A stretch of DNA of 64,000 nucleotides from Cupriavidus necator (GTDB taxonomy: Bacteria > Pseudomonadota > Gammaproteobacteria > Burkholderiales > Burkholderiaceae): the NCBI RefSeq assembly GCF_013141915.1, contig NZ_SROX01000004.1:62001-126000 (forward strand). The letters run 5' to 3'. This document shows positions 17,114 to 25,983 of this stretch, one piece after another; the first letter of the stretch is position 1; each line of letters opens with the position of its first letter. The notes below the pieces were generated by a model, which did no database searches, was not told the origin of the DNA, and saw only the letters and a program-made list of their open reading frames with translations. The position numbers and the translations under genes were made by a program.

Positions 17114-17766
17114 TGCATACGGAAAACAAGCTGCGCGAAGAGATCTGCCGCATCGGCGCCAGCCTGTACCAGCGCGGCTATACGGTGGGTTCGGCCGGCA
17201 ATATCAGCGCGCGGCTCGACGACGGCTGGCTGATCACGCCGACCGATGCCTGCCTGGGCATGCTCGATCCGGCCGCGGTGGCCAAGGTGGCCACCGACGG
17301 CAGCTGGGTCTCTGGCGACAAGCCGTCGAAGACGCTGACGCTGCATCGCGCCATCTACGACAACAACCCCGGGGCGCACGCCGTGGTGCATACGCACTCG
17401 ACGCACCTCGTGGCCCTGACGCTGGCCGGTGTCTGGCAACCGGACGACGTACTGCCGCCGCTCACGCCCTACTACGTGATGAAGGTCGGCCATATCCCGC
17501 TGATTCCCTACCATCGCCCCGGTGATCCGGCGGTGGCCGCGCGCGTGGCTACGCTGGCCGCGCAGGTGCGCGGCGTGCTGCTCGAGCGCCTCGGGCCGGT
17601 GGTGTGGGAATCCAGCGTTTCGCGCGCCGCGTTCGCGCTGGAAGAACTGGAGGAGACCGCCAAGCTATGGATGACGATGAAAGACGTGCCGGGCTTTGCC
17701 GCCCGCGCGGCGCTGCCCGACAGCGCCCTGGCTGAACTGCGCGACGCCTTCCAGGCGCGCTGGTAG
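17113..17766 (+). CDS. otnC: 3-oxo-tetronate 4-phosphate decarboxylase (class II aldolase family)
   Basis: A 217-residue class II aldolase-fold protein. By context it decarboxylates 3-oxo-tetronate 4-phosphate to dihydroxyacetone phosphate. The N-terminus (YQRGYTVGSAGNISARL), GDKPSK and the metal motif VVHTHSTH (His93, His95) are typical. Two usual active-site positions are changed: the Glu after PSK is Thr (T74) and the His of the HG motif is Leu (L160, in LLERLGPVVW). His127 and His134 in VGHIPLIPYHRPG could substitute as ligands. Despite this the operon is otherwise complete, so I assume an active variant. The C-terminal ALEELEETAKLW is conserved. Confidence 0.87.
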   Translation: MHTENKLREEICRIGASLYQRGYTVGSAGNISARLDDGWLITPTDACLGMLDPAAVAKVATDGSWVSGDKPSKTLTLHRAIYDNNPGAHAVVHTHSTHLVALTLAGVWQPDDVLPPLTPYYVMKVGHIPLIPYHRPGDPAVAARVATLAAQVRGVLLERLGPVVWESSVSRAAFALEELEETAKLWMTMKDVPGFAARAALPDSALAELRDAFQARW

Positions 17767-17913
17767 CGCCGGCCTCGCTGCTTACCTGATAACACACGGC
17801 TTCACCCGGCGCGGCTGCCTTGCGGCCACCGTGCGGGGGACGCGCACGCCCGCGTTTTGCGGTATTGCGCGCCGCCAATCAGACCAGACCACCACCATAC
17901 CCGGAGACCACCG

Positions 17914-19278
17914 ATGCAATCCAACCAACCGGCGGCAAGCGTCCCCGCCTTCGACAGCCTGGGCGGCAACGCCCGGCTGGACAGCGACGCCGCGATCGAG
18001 AAACGCGCCTACCACAAGGTGTTCTGGCGCATCATGCCGTTCCTGATGCTGTGCTACGTGGTTGCCTACCTCGACCGCGTCAACGTCGGCTTTGCCAAGC
18101 TGCAGATGGGCCAGGACCTGGCCTTCTCCGAAACCGTGTTCGGCCTCGGCGCCGGCCTGTTCTTCATCGGCTACTTCCTGTTCGAGCTGCCCAGCAACCT
18201 GCTGATGCACAAGATCGGCGCGCGCATCTGGATCGCTCGCATCATGATCACGTGGGGCATCATCTCGGCGCTGTTCCTGTTCGTGAAGACGCCGACGCAG
18301 TTCTACCTGATGCGCTTCCTGCTGGGCCTGGCCGAAGCTGGCTTCTATCCCGGCGTGATCCTGTACCTGACCTACTGGTTCCCGGCCAACCGCCGCGCGA
18401 AAATGATCGCGCTGTTCATGTCGGGCATTCCCATCGCCGGCATGTTCGGCAACCCGCTGTCGGGCTGGATCATGGACGCGTTCAACGGCACCCATGGCAT
18501 GCGCGGCTGGCAATGGATGTTCCTGCTCGAGGCGCTGCCCGCCTTCGTGGTCGGCGTCGTCACCATCTTCGTGCTGCGCGATGGCATCGACAAGGCCCCA
18601 TGGCTGGACGCCGACGAAAAGCGCGTGCTCAAGCGCAATATCGAGGAAGACCAGCGCAATGCCGGCGCCGCCGCCGGCCAGGGACATGGCCACTCGCTGG
18701 GCGCGGTGTTCGCCGATCGCCGCGTGTGGTGGATGTGCCTGATCTACTTCTGCTTCGTCACCGGCCAGTACGCGCTGACCTTCTGGATGCCCACGCTGGT
18801 GAAGTCCAGCGGCGTGACCGGCAACCTCAACATCGGCCTGCTGTCCGCCATTCCGTTCATCTGCGCGGTGGTGGTGATGAACCTGCTGGGCCACAGCGCG
18901 GATGCGCGCCGCGAGCGCCGCTGGCACCTGATCGTGCCCGCGCTGATGGGTGCGACGGGCTTTGCCATCGCCGCGTCGTTCACCAACAATACGACCGTCG
19001 CCATTGCCGCACTGTCGCTGGCCGCCGCGGGCGTCCTGACCTGCGCGCCGCTGTTCTGGTCGCTGCCCACGTCGTTCCTGTCGGGCATCGCCGCGGCCTC
19101 GGGCATTGCGGTGGTGAACTCGGTGGGCAACCTGGCGGGCTTCGTGTCGCCATACATGGTGGGCGCGCTGAAAGACCTGACGCAGAGCACGCAGCTGCCG
19201 ATGTACGTGCTGTCGGCCATCCTGCTGGTCGGCGCCGTGCTGGTGTGGATGACGCCCGCTAAACTGGTCAATCGCTGA
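17914..19278 (+). CDS. MFS transporter, probable tetronate uptake (ACS family)
   Basis: A 454-residue, twelve-helix major facilitator of the anion:cation symporter family, beginning (after about 35 residues) with [31 protein letters not shown], the family signature. Tartrate, glucarate and similar acid-sugar carriers share this pattern. Placement between otnC and otnI indicates that it imports threonate or erythronate. The ATG at 17914 follows CGGAGACCACCG. It is 147 nt after otnC with no terminator-like structure. Confidence 0.88.
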   Translation: MQSNQPAASVPAFDSLGGNARLDSDAAIEKRAYHKVFWRIMPFLMLCYVVAYLDRVNVGFAKLQMGQDLAFSETVFGLGAGLFFIGYFLFELPSNLLMHKIGARIWIARIMITWGIISALFLFVKTPTQFYLMRFLLGLAEAGFYPGVILYLTYWFPANRRAKMIALFMSGIPIAGMFGNPLSGWIMDAFNGTHGMRGWQWMFLLEALPAFVVGVVTIFVLRDGIDKAPWLDADEKRVLKRNIEEDQRNAGAAAGQGHGHSLGAVFADRRVWWMCLIYFCFVTGQYALTFWMPTLVKSSGVTGNLNIGLLSAIPFICAVVVMNLLGHSADARRERRWHLIVPALMGATGFAIAASFTNNTTVAIAALSLAAAGVLTCAPLFWSLPTSFLSGIAAASGIAVVNSVGNLAGFVSPYMVGALKDLTQSTQLPMYVLSAILLVGAVLVWMTPAKLVNR

Positions 19279-19304
19279 ACCCGCTTTCGCTTCTGGAGTT
19301 TCCC

Positions 19305-20087
19305 ATGCCGCGCTTTGCCGCCAACCTGTCGATGATGTACCAAGAGCACGCCTTCCTGGACCGCTTTGCCGCTGCCGCGGCCGACGGCTTCCAGGCGGTC
19401 GAGTACCTGTTCCCGTACGAGCACCCCGCCGCCGAGCTGCGCGCGCGCCTCGACGCGAACGGCCTCGCACAGGCGCTGTTCAATGCCCCGCCGGGCGACT
19501 GGGCGGCGGGCGAGCGGGGCCTGGCCGCACTGCCCGGGCGCGAGGCGGAATTCCGCGGCACCATCGGGCGCGCGCTCGAATACGCCGGCGTGATCGGCAA
19601 CGACCGCATCCATGTGATGGCCGGCCTGGTCCCCGCCGATGTCGACCCCGCCCGCTGCCGCGCCGCCTATCTCGAGAACCTGGCCTTCGCCGCCACCGCG
19701 GCGGCCGCGCAAGGCGTAACCGTGCTGATCGAGCCGATCAATACGCGCGACATGCCGGGCTATTTCCTGAACCGGCAGGATGACGGCCAGGCGATCTGCA
19801 AGGAAGTGGACGCGCCCAACCTGAAGGTCCAGTTCGATTGCTACCACTGCCAGATCGTCGAGGGCGATGTCGCGATGAAGCTCAGGCGCGACTTCGCCGG
19901 CATCGGCCACATCCAGATTGCCGGCGTGCCCGAGCGCCATGAGCCGGACCTGGGCGAGCTGCACTACCCGTACCTGTTCGACGTCATCGACGCGCTCGGC
20001 TATGCCGGCTGGATCGGCTGCGAGTACCGGCCGCGCGCCGGCACGTCGGAAGGCCTGGGCTGGCTCAAGCCCTATCTCGGCCGCTGA
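19305..20087 (+). CDS. otnI: 2-oxo-tetronate isomerase (Hyi family)
   Basis: A 260-residue TIM-barrel protein of the hydroxypyruvate-isomerase group. Start [39 protein letters not shown]; metal-site pieces [25 protein letters not shown] and CEYRPR. It interconverts 2-oxo- and 3-oxo-tetronate, joining the L-threonate and D-erythronate branches. TTCTGGAG precedes the ATG; 26 nt separate it from the transporter and from denD. Confidence 0.92.
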   Translation: MPRFAANLSMMYQEHAFLDRFAAAAADGFQAVEYLFPYEHPAAELRARLDANGLAQALFNAPPGDWAAGERGLAALPGREAEFRGTIGRALEYAGVIGNDRIHVMAGLVPADVDPARCRAAYLENLAFAATAAAAQGVTVLIEPINTRDMPGYFLNRQDDGQAICKEVDAPNLKVQFDCYHCQIVEGDVAMKLRRDFAGIGHIQIAGVPERHEPDLGELHYPYLFDVIDALGYAGWIGCEYRPRAGTSEGLGWLKPYLGR

Positions 20088-20113
20088 TCCCCAACCATCA
20101 AAGCTCTCTTGCC

Positions 20114-21088
20114 ATGAACGTACTGATTACCGGCGGCGCCGGCTTCCTCGGCCTGCAACTGGCCCGCCTGCTGCTGCAGCGCGGCGCCCTGAACCTGGAC
20201 GGCCATCCCGTGGCGATCCGGCGCCTGACACTGCTGGACGTGGTGGCGCCGCAGGGGCTGGACGACGCGCGCGTGCGCGTGGTCACCGGCGACCTGTCCG
20301 ATCCCGCGGTGCTGCGCCAGGCGCTCGATACCGATACCGGCGCGGTGTTCCACCTCGCCGCCGTGGTCAGCGGCCAGGCCGAGGCCGATTTCGATCTGGG
20401 CATGCGCGTCAACCTGGACGCGTCGCGCGCGCTGCTGGAGACCTGCCGCGCGCTGGGCCACCGGCCGCGCGTGCTGTTCACCAGCTCGGTCGCGGTCTAT
20501 GGCGGCCAGCTGCCGCCGGTGGTGCAGGACGACACCGCGCTGAATCCGCAATCGTCTTACGGCGTGCAGAAGGCCATCGGCGAACTGCTGCTGTCGGACT
20601 ACAGCCGCCGCGGCTTTGTCGACGGCCGCGTGCTGCGCCTGCCCACCATCAGCGTGCGCCCCGGCAAGCCCAATGCGGCGGCCTCGTCGTTCGCCAGCGG
20701 CATCATCCGCGAGCCGCTGGCGGGCGTGGCGGCCAATTGCCCGGTGGCACCCGACACCAGGCTGTGGCTGCTGTCGCCGCGCGCCGCGGTGGCGGCGCTG
20801 GTCAACGGCATCGAACTGGCGGGCGAGCGGCTGGGCAACCGCCGCGTGGTGAACCTGCCAGGCCTGTCGGTCACCGCCGCGGGCATGGTCGATGCGCTGC
20901 GCCGCGTGGCGGGCGATGCGGTGGCGGATCTGGTGACGTGGCAACGCGAGGAGCGCGTCGAGAACATCGTCGACACGTGGCCGGCGGCGTGGAATGCGGA
21001 ACGGGCGCTGGCGCTGGGGTTCGAGAGCGACGCGAGTTTTGATGACGTGATTCGGGCTTATATGGAGGATGCGGGGGCGGGGAAGTAA
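20114..21088 (+). CDS. denD: D-erythronate dehydrogenase
   Basis: A 324-residue extended short-chain dehydrogenase with GGAGFLGLQLARLLL (NAD binding), TSSVAVYGG and the catalytic YGVQK. In the known pathway DenD oxidises D-erythronate to 3-oxo-tetronate. It is the last gene of the operon and ends 52 nt before a perfect hairpin (21141-21166) that probably stops transcription. The last roughly 30 codons use more T- and G-ending codons than the body of the gene. Confidence 0.92.
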   Translation: MNVLITGGAGFLGLQLARLLLQRGALNLDGHPVAIRRLTLLDVVAPQGLDDARVRVVTGDLSDPAVLRQALDTDTGAVFHLAAVVSGQAEADFDLGMRVNLDASRALLETCRALGHRPRVLFTSSVAVYGGQLPPVVQDDTALNPQSSYGVQKAIGELLLSDYSRRGFVDGRVLRLPTISVRPGKPNAAASSFASGIIREPLAGVAANCPVAPDTRLWLLSPRAAVAALVNGIELAGERLGNRRVVNLPGLSVTAAGMVDALRRVAGDAVADLVTWQREERVENIVDTWPAAWNAERALALGFESDASFDDVIRAYMEDAGAGK

Positions 21089-21140
21089 GGTCACTGCCCC
21101 TTCGCCTTGGCGACCGCCTTCTCATTTTCTGAGAGCCGGT

Positions 21141-21166
21141 CCCCTCTCCCGCAAGCGGGAGAGGGG
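21141..21166. repeat. Perfect palindromic repeat, REP-like; probable bidirectional terminator
   Basis: CCCCTCTCCCGC and GCGGGAGAGGGG form a 12-bp perfect stem around AA, followed by AGCAAACAA. The same unit with the same AGCAAACAA flank occurs at 33429-33463, and a near copy at 33335-33358, so it is a dispersed repeat. Here it lies between the convergent denD and thioesterase genes. Confidence 0.75.
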
Positions 21167-21183
21167 AGCAAACAAAGTATCGG

Positions 21184-21624
21184 TCAGGCCGAAGCCGGCT
21201 TCGCCACCTCATACCCTTCGATCACCTCCCGCACCACCCCCGGGATCGGCGCCGACTTCTGCGTCGCCGGATCCGCGCACACATAGACGATTTCACCGGT
21301 GATCAGGTGCTCGTCGCCACGATACATCTCCACCCGGAACAACATGCTGGACCGCCCCAGCCGCGCCATGCGGCCGCGGATGTCGAGCTCATCGTCGAAG
21401 CGCGCCGAGGCGTGGTACTCCAGCGTGGACTTCACCACGAAGATGTCGACCCCGTGCGCATGCAACACGTCTTCCGGATAGCGGATGCCCAGCGCGCGCC
21501 AGTACTCGGTCACGCAGATATCGCAATAGGTCAGGTAGTGCGCATTGAAGACGATCGATTGCGGATCGACTTCGGACCAGCGCACGCGCAGCGGGATGCT
21601 GTGGCGGAACTCTTCTTTGGCCAT
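21184..21624 (-). CDS. Acyl-CoA thioesterase, 4-hydroxybenzoyl-CoA thioesterase-like
   Basis: A 146-residue hotdog-fold protein with the YbgC/4HBT signature RWSEVDPQSIVFNAHYLTYCD, containing the catalytic Asp. It should hydrolyse an acyl-CoA in the cytosol; chain preference is not deducible. The gene follows a Bug-type binding protein gene on the same strand, but a 21-bp hairpin between them suggests separate transcripts. Confidence 0.85.
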   Translation of the reverse strand: MAKEEFRHSIPLRVRWSEVDPQSIVFNAHYLTYCDICVTEYWRALGIRYPEDVLHAHGVDIFVVKSTLEYHASARFDDELDIRGRMARLGRSSMLFRVEMYRGDEHLITGEIVYVCADPATQKSAPIPGVVREVIEGYEVAKPASA

Positions 21625-21666
21625 TGGCCTGCTCTCCTGGTGGATGGCCCCGGACCATGCAAGGCA

Positions 21667-21715
21667 TCAGGCCGCCGCGCCTGCCGGAGCAAGGCCGGCA
21701 GGCGCGGCGGCCTGA
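21667..21715. terminator. Perfect 21-bp stem hairpin
   Basis: Bases 21667-21687 (beginning TCAGGCCGCC, ending TGCCGG) are exactly complementary to 21695-21715 with a 7-nt loop AGCAAGG. It lies between the stop of the Bug-family gene and the thioesterase start on the minus strand. This is probably a terminator for the former, although no T-tract follows. Confidence 0.6.
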
Positions 21716-21745
21716 ATGCGCGCAATCCGGCGGATGATCGCGAGA

Positions 21746-22729
21746 TTACTGCGGCTTGGCCAGTCCCAGCTTTTCGATGATCGCCTTTTCCTTCTTGACG
21801 GTGTCGGCGGCGAATTGCGCGTATTGCTGGGTGTTCATGTAGTACGGCTCCATGTCGAACTTGGCCAGCGACTCGCGGTAGTTGGGCATTTCCATGGCCT
21901 TCTTGAAGGCGTCATGCAGCTTCTGCACGATCTTCGGGTCGGTGCCCTTGGGCGCCACCAGGCCGAACGGCGAGGTCTGCACGATGCCCATGCCCAGTTC
22001 CTTCAGCGTCGGCACGTTGGGGAAGCGCGCCGAGCGCTTCTCGCCCCAGGTCGACAGCAGGCGCAGCTTGCCCTGCTCCACGTACGGCGCCCACGCCGGC
22101 GTGTCGGCCACCGACATCACGTGGCCACCCAGCAAGGCCTGCATCGATTCCGAATTGCCCTTGTAGGGGATGTGCGAGAACTGCACGCCCTGCTTCATCG
22201 CCAGCTCTTCCATGGTCAGGTGCAGCGTGGTCATGGAACCCGGCGAGCCGTAGGTCAGCTTGCCCGGGTTGGCCTTGGCATAGGCAATGTAGTCCTGCAT
22301 GGTCTTGATCGGCGAATCGGCCGGCACCACCAGGCCGAACGAATAGCCGGCCAGGTTGATGATGTAGCTGAGATCCTTGACCGGATCCCAGTTGATCTTG
22401 GTGGTGTACGGCAGGCGGTAGACCGGCATGGCGACCTGCGCCAGCGTATAGCCGTCCGGCGCGGTGCTCTGCATCATCTGCGCCGGCAGCACACCGCCGG
22501 CACCGGGCTTGTTCTCGACGATCACGGGCTGGCCCAGGATCTTCGAGGCGTTGTCGGCGAGTACGCGGAACGGGATATCCGTGGAGCCGCCGGCGGTATA
22601 GCCGATCACCAGGCGGATCGGGCGCTGCGGGAACTTGTCGGCCTGTGCCTGGGCGGGCATGGCGGCAAGACCCAGTGCCGCGGTGGCGGCGGCGATGCCC
22701 GCGCGGGCGAGGAAGTGGCGGCGTTGCAT
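21746..22729 (-). CDS. Bug-family (tripartite tricarboxylate transporter) solute-binding protein
   Basis: A 327-residue periplasmic binding protein of the TctC/Bug family. The N-terminus MQRRHFLARAGIAAATAALGLAAMPAQA is a twin-arginine type signal. Then come FPQRPIRLVIGYTAGGSTDIPFRVLA and VIVENKPGAGGVLPAQ, the family's ligand-binding loops. The ligand is likely a carboxylate. No TctA/TctB membrane genes adjoin it, as is common for the many orphan Bug proteins in Cupriavidus and Bordetella. The start at 22729 is preferred over an upstream in-frame start because it begins the signal. Confidence 0.88.
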   Translation of the reverse strand: MQRRHFLARAGIAAATAALGLAAMPAQAQADKFPQRPIRLVIGYTAGGSTDIPFRVLADNASKILGQPVIVENKPGAGGVLPAQMMQSTAPDGYTLAQVAMPVYRLPYTTKINWDPVKDLSYIINLAGYSFGLVVPADSPIKTMQDYIAYAKANPGKLTYGSPGSMTTLHLTMEELAMKQGVQFSHIPYKGNSESMQALLGGHVMSVADTPAWAPYVEQGKLRLLSTWGEKRSARFPNVPTLKELGMGIVQTSPFGLVAPKGTDPKIVQKLHDAFKKAMEMPNYRESLAKFDMEPYYMNTQQYAQFAADTVKKEKAIIEKLGLAKPQ

Positions 22730-22809
22730 TTGACTCTGTCTCCTTGTGCTGCAAGTCACTGCTGAAAAAATGCTGGTCGATGCCGGGATGGCACGACCGC
22801 GAGTCGGGT

Positions 22810-23823
22810 CTAGTCCGGCGATGCGCCGAACGCGGCGCGCAGCGCGGCAACGGCGTCGGCGTGCGCCTGCGCCACCGCCGGCACGAACCGGCCCAGCTTG
22901 AAGAAATCATGGATCATGCCGGGGTAGTCCGCCAGCGTCGCCGCGACACCGGCGGCGCGCAGCTTCGCGGCGTAGGCGACGCCCTCGTCATGCAACGGGT
23001 CGTAGCCGGCCACGGCGATCCAGGCCGGGCAGGTGCCGCGCACGTCGGCGCCGGTGCCGCCGCCGTCGAGCGGGGCAAAGCGCCAGTCGTCGCGGCTGGC
23101 GTCCTGGTCCAGGTACTGGGCAAAGAACCAGCGGATCATGTCCGCCGTCAGCAGGTAGCCGTCGGCCAGCGCGCGGTGCGACGGCGTATCCTGGCGCGCG
23201 CAGGTGCCGGGATAGATCAGCAGCTGCAGTACCGGGGCCAGGCCGGCATCGCGGGCCTCGACCGCGCACGCGGCGGCCAGCGTGCCGCCGGCGCTGTCGC
23301 CGCCCAGGCCGATGCGCGCCGGGTCGGCGCCGAGCTTGTCGGCCTCGGCGAAGACCCAATGCAGCACGTCGAAGGCGTCGTTGACCGCCGTCGGGAAGCG
23401 CCACTGGGGCCCCAGCCGGTAATCCACCGACAGCACCATGCAGTCGGCCTGCCCGCCCAGCAGGCGGCACAGCGGATCATGCGAATCGACGCTGCCGACC
23501 GTGAAGCCGCCGCCGTGGAAGTACACCAGCAGCGGCAGCGGCTCGGTCCAGCTGGCCTCGCGCGGGGTGTACAACCGGACCGGGATGGCATGGCCATCGC
23601 GCGCCGGCACCAGCAGGTCTTCCGCGGTATGCACCGGCGGCGGGTTGATGTCCAGTATCGGCGCGCTTTTCTCGTAGGCGATCTTGGCGTCTTCGGGATC
23701 CATGGCGTGGATCGGCGGGCGCTTGGCGCGCGCGATCAAGGCCAGCAGCGCGGCCATCTGCGGGTCCAGCGGACTGTCGGGCAGGCCTGGCGTGCCGGGG
23801 TGGGAAGACGGTACGGCTGACAT
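22810..23823 (-). CDS. Alpha/beta hydrolase, hormone-sensitive-lipase family (esterase)
   Basis: A 337-residue family IV esterase. Oxyanion motif LVYFHGGGFTVGS, nucleophile elbow GLGGDSAGGTLAA, acid in YDPLHDEG, and catalytic His in GMIHDFFKLG. It hydrolyses short-chain carboxylic esters. The ATG at 23823 gives MSAVPSS; further in-frame upstream sequence lacks homology and runs through a probable operator at 23909-23920. It is divergent from an iron alcohol dehydrogenase, suggesting linked ester and alcohol breakdown. Confidence 0.87.
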   Translation of the reverse strand: MSAVPSSHPGTPGLPDSPLDPQMAALLALIARAKRPPIHAMDPEDAKIAYEKSAPILDINPPPVHTAEDLLVPARDGHAIPVRLYTPREASWTEPLPLLVYFHGGGFTVGSVDSHDPLCRLLGGQADCMVLSVDYRLGPQWRFPTAVNDAFDVLHWVFAEADKLGADPARIGLGGDSAGGTLAAACAVEARDAGLAPVLQLLIYPGTCARQDTPSHRALADGYLLTADMIRWFFAQYLDQDASRDDWRFAPLDGGGTGADVRGTCPAWIAVAGYDPLHDEGVAYAAKLRAAGVAATLADYPGMIHDFFKLGRFVPAVAQAHADAVAALRAAFGASPD

Positions 23824-24169
23824 GGGATGTGAAGCGGTTCCAGACTCCGGCGCCGGCACCGCGCACAAGCGCCGGCGCGATGCCCGCATCGGGAGAAGTT
23901 CGAATAGTGAACGATCGTTCGATTTTAGTATGATGCCAGATGTTTCTGCGCCCCGGCAGTCCGAGATAACCCGGAAAAGTCTTGCCTGGCCTGCCACGCG
24001 GCAAGTTTTTGCGCGATGATCGGCTGCAGTGATACGTGGGGTCGGCAGAAACCGTGCACAGTCCCATTGAACCCCAAGACGGCGCACGTGGCGAGCCCAT
24101 ATCCCAGGCCCGGTGCCAAGCCTGAATTCAAACGATTTCGCGGCGGATCCCCGCAGGAGACAAGCAAAC
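23824..24169. other. Divergent intergenic region between esterase and alcohol dehydrogenase
   Basis: No gene was found in these 346 nt. The region is AT-richer than its surroundings around 23900-23960 and carries the GAACGATCGTTC palindrome, with a -10-like TATGAT at 23929-23934 facing right. Confidence 0.6.
23909..23920. promoter_or_regulatory. TetR-type operator-like palindrome (site 1)
   Basis: GAACGATCGTTC is a perfect 12-bp palindrome. With its flanks it fits AAAAnCGAACGAnCGTnC...CTATT (minus strand), the same pattern as sites at 37661-37671 and 46923-46955. Such sites are typical of TetR/AcrR repressors of fatty-acid genes. The regulator is not in this window. Confidence 0.55.
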
Positions 24170-25318
24170 ATGGCGTTCATCTACTATCTGACCCATATCC
24201 ACCTGGATTTCGGCGCGGTAAGCGTGCTCAAGTCGGAATGCGAGCGCATCGGCATCCGCCGCCCGTTGCTGGTGACCGACCAGGGCGTGGTCGCCGCCGG
24301 CGTGGCGCAGCGCGCCGTCGATGCGATGCAGGGCCTGCCGGTCGCGGTCTTCGACGAGACCCCGTCGAACCCGACCGAGGCCATGGTGCGCAAGGCCGCC
24401 GCGCAGTACCGCGAGCAAGGCTGCGACGGCCTGGTCGCGGTAGGCGGCGGATCGTCGATCGACCTCGCCAAGGGCATCGCCATCCTGGCCACGCACGAGG
24501 GCGAGCTGACCACCTATGCCACCATCGAGGGCGGCAGCGGCAAGATCACCGACAAGGCGGCGCCGCTGATCGCGGTGCCGACCACGTCCGGCACCGGCAG
24601 CGAGGTCGCGCGCGGCGCCATCATCATCCTCGACGACGGCCGCAAGCTGGGCTTCCACTCCTGGCACCTGCTGCCCAAGTCCGCCGTGTGCGACCCCGAA
24701 CTGACGGTGGGCCTGCCCGCCGGCCTGACCGCCGCCACCGGCATGGACGCCATCGCCCACTGCATCGAGACCTTCCTCGCCCCCGCCTTCAACCCACCCG
24801 CGGACGGCATTGCGCTCGACGGCCTGGAGCGCGGCTGGGGCCATATCGAGCGCGCCACCCGCGATGGCAGTGACCGCGATGCGCGCCTGAACATGATGAG
24901 CGCGTCGATGCAGGGCGCGATGGCGTTCCAGAAGGGGCTGGGCTGCGTGCATTCGCTGTCGCACCCGCTCGGCGGGCTCAAGATCGATGGCCGCACCGGC
25001 CTGCACCATGGCACCCTCAACGCGGTGGTGATGCCCGCGGTGCTGCGCTTCAATGCCGATGCGCCGACGGTGGTGCGCGACGACCGCTATGCGCGCCTGC
25101 GACGGGCCATGCACCTGCCCGACGGTGCCGATCTCGCGCAGGCCGTGCACGACATGACCGCGCGCCTGGGCCTGCCCACCGGCCTGCGCCAGATGGGCGT
25201 CAGGGAAGAGATGTTCGACAAGGTGATTGCCGGCGCGCTGCTCGACCACTGCCACAAGACCAACCCGAAAGAAGCCAGCGCCGCGGATTATCGGCGTATG
25301 CTTGAGCAGTCCATGTAG
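24170..25318 (+). CDS. Iron-containing (group III) alcohol dehydrogenase
   Basis: A 382-residue Fe-ADH. NAD-binding [13 protein letters not shown] and [11 protein letters not shown]; iron ligands expected in [21 protein letters not shown] and [13 protein letters not shown]. All are intact, so it is presumably active on a primary or diol-type alcohol, or in reduction of an aldehyde. The ATG at 24170 follows CAGGAGACAAGCAAAC. It is divergent from the HSL-type esterase across a shared regulatory region, so it may process the alcohol released by that enzyme. Confidence 0.88.
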   Translation: MAFIYYLTHIHLDFGAVSVLKSECERIGIRRPLLVTDQGVVAAGVAQRAVDAMQGLPVAVFDETPSNPTEAMVRKAAAQYREQGCDGLVAVGGGSSIDLAKGIAILATHEGELTTYATIEGGSGKITDKAAPLIAVPTTSGTGSEVARGAIIILDDGRKLGFHSWHLLPKSAVCDPELTVGLPAGLTAATGMDAIAHCIETFLAPAFNPPADGIALDGLERGWGHIERATRDGSDRDARLNMMSASMQGAMAFQKGLGCVHSLSHPLGGLKIDGRTGLHHGTLNAVVMPAVLRFNADAPTVVRDDRYARLRRAMHLPDGADLAQAVHDMTARLGLPTGLRQMGVREEMFDKVIAGALLDHCHKTNPKEASAADYRRMLEQSM

Positions 25319-25406
25319 CACACCGCGTAGCACCCAGCGGCTTTCCGCCGGTCGGACCGACCAAGCGGCTGACCGGCGGCCCTCCCTCCACAGCGCAGGA
25401 GACACC

Positions 25407-25928
25407 ATGAGCGGCGAGCACTTGCAGGTAGTCCATGGCGATATCACCCGGATGGAAGTCGATGCCATCGTCAATGCGGCCAACAGCGGCCTGATGGGCG
25501 GCGGCGGCGTCGACGGAGCCATCCACGGGGCCGGCGGCCCCGCCATCATGGAGGCCTGCCGCGAGATCCGGGACGCGCAGGGCGGCTGCCCCACCGGCGA
25601 GGCGGTGATCACCACCGGCGGCCGCCTGCCGGCGCCGTACGTGATCCACGCAGTCGGGCCGGTCTGGCAAGGCGGCAGCCACGGCGAGGACGAGCAGCTC
25701 GCCAACGCCTACCGCAACAGCATCCGCCTGGCCGCGCAGCACCACCTGCGCCGGCTGGCCTTCCCCAACATCAGCACCGGCATCTATGCTTTCCCGCGCG
25801 AGCGCGCGGCGGATATTGCCATTGCCGCGGTGCGCGAGGCACTGGCGGGCGCACCGCAGATCGAGCAGGTCACCTTCGTTTGCTTCGATGACGAGAACTA
25901 CCGGCTTTACCGCGAGCGCCTGACCTGA
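25407..25928 (+). CDS. Macrodomain protein, O-acetyl-ADP-ribose deacetylase type
   Basis: A 173-residue single macrodomain. It shows [37 protein letters not shown] (ADP-ribose binding and catalytic Asn/Asp region) and [14 protein letters not shown]. It resembles E. coli YmdB, which deacetylates O-acetyl-ADP-ribose and modulates RNase III. GCAGGAGACACC precedes the ATG at 25407. It is 88 nt after the alcohol dehydrogenase and convergent with the next gene. Confidence 0.9.
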   Translation: MSGEHLQVVHGDITRMEVDAIVNAANSGLMGGGGVDGAIHGAGGPAIMEACREIRDAQGGCPTGEAVITTGGRLPAPYVIHAVGPVWQGGSHGEDEQLANAYRNSIRLAAQHHLRRLAFPNISTGIYAFPRERAADIAIAAVREALAGAPQIEQVTFVCFDDENYRLYRERLT

Positions 25929-25983
25929 AAGCGCGTGCGGCGGCTGTTTGCGCCGCACGCACCACGCCTTGCGCCCGTGCCGG

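Noticed and set aside
17572..17616. Frameshift or pseudogene in otnC because of the altered HG motif
   Set aside because: The frame is continuous, length is normal and the C-terminal EELEETAKLW is intact, so single residue changes are more likely than damage.
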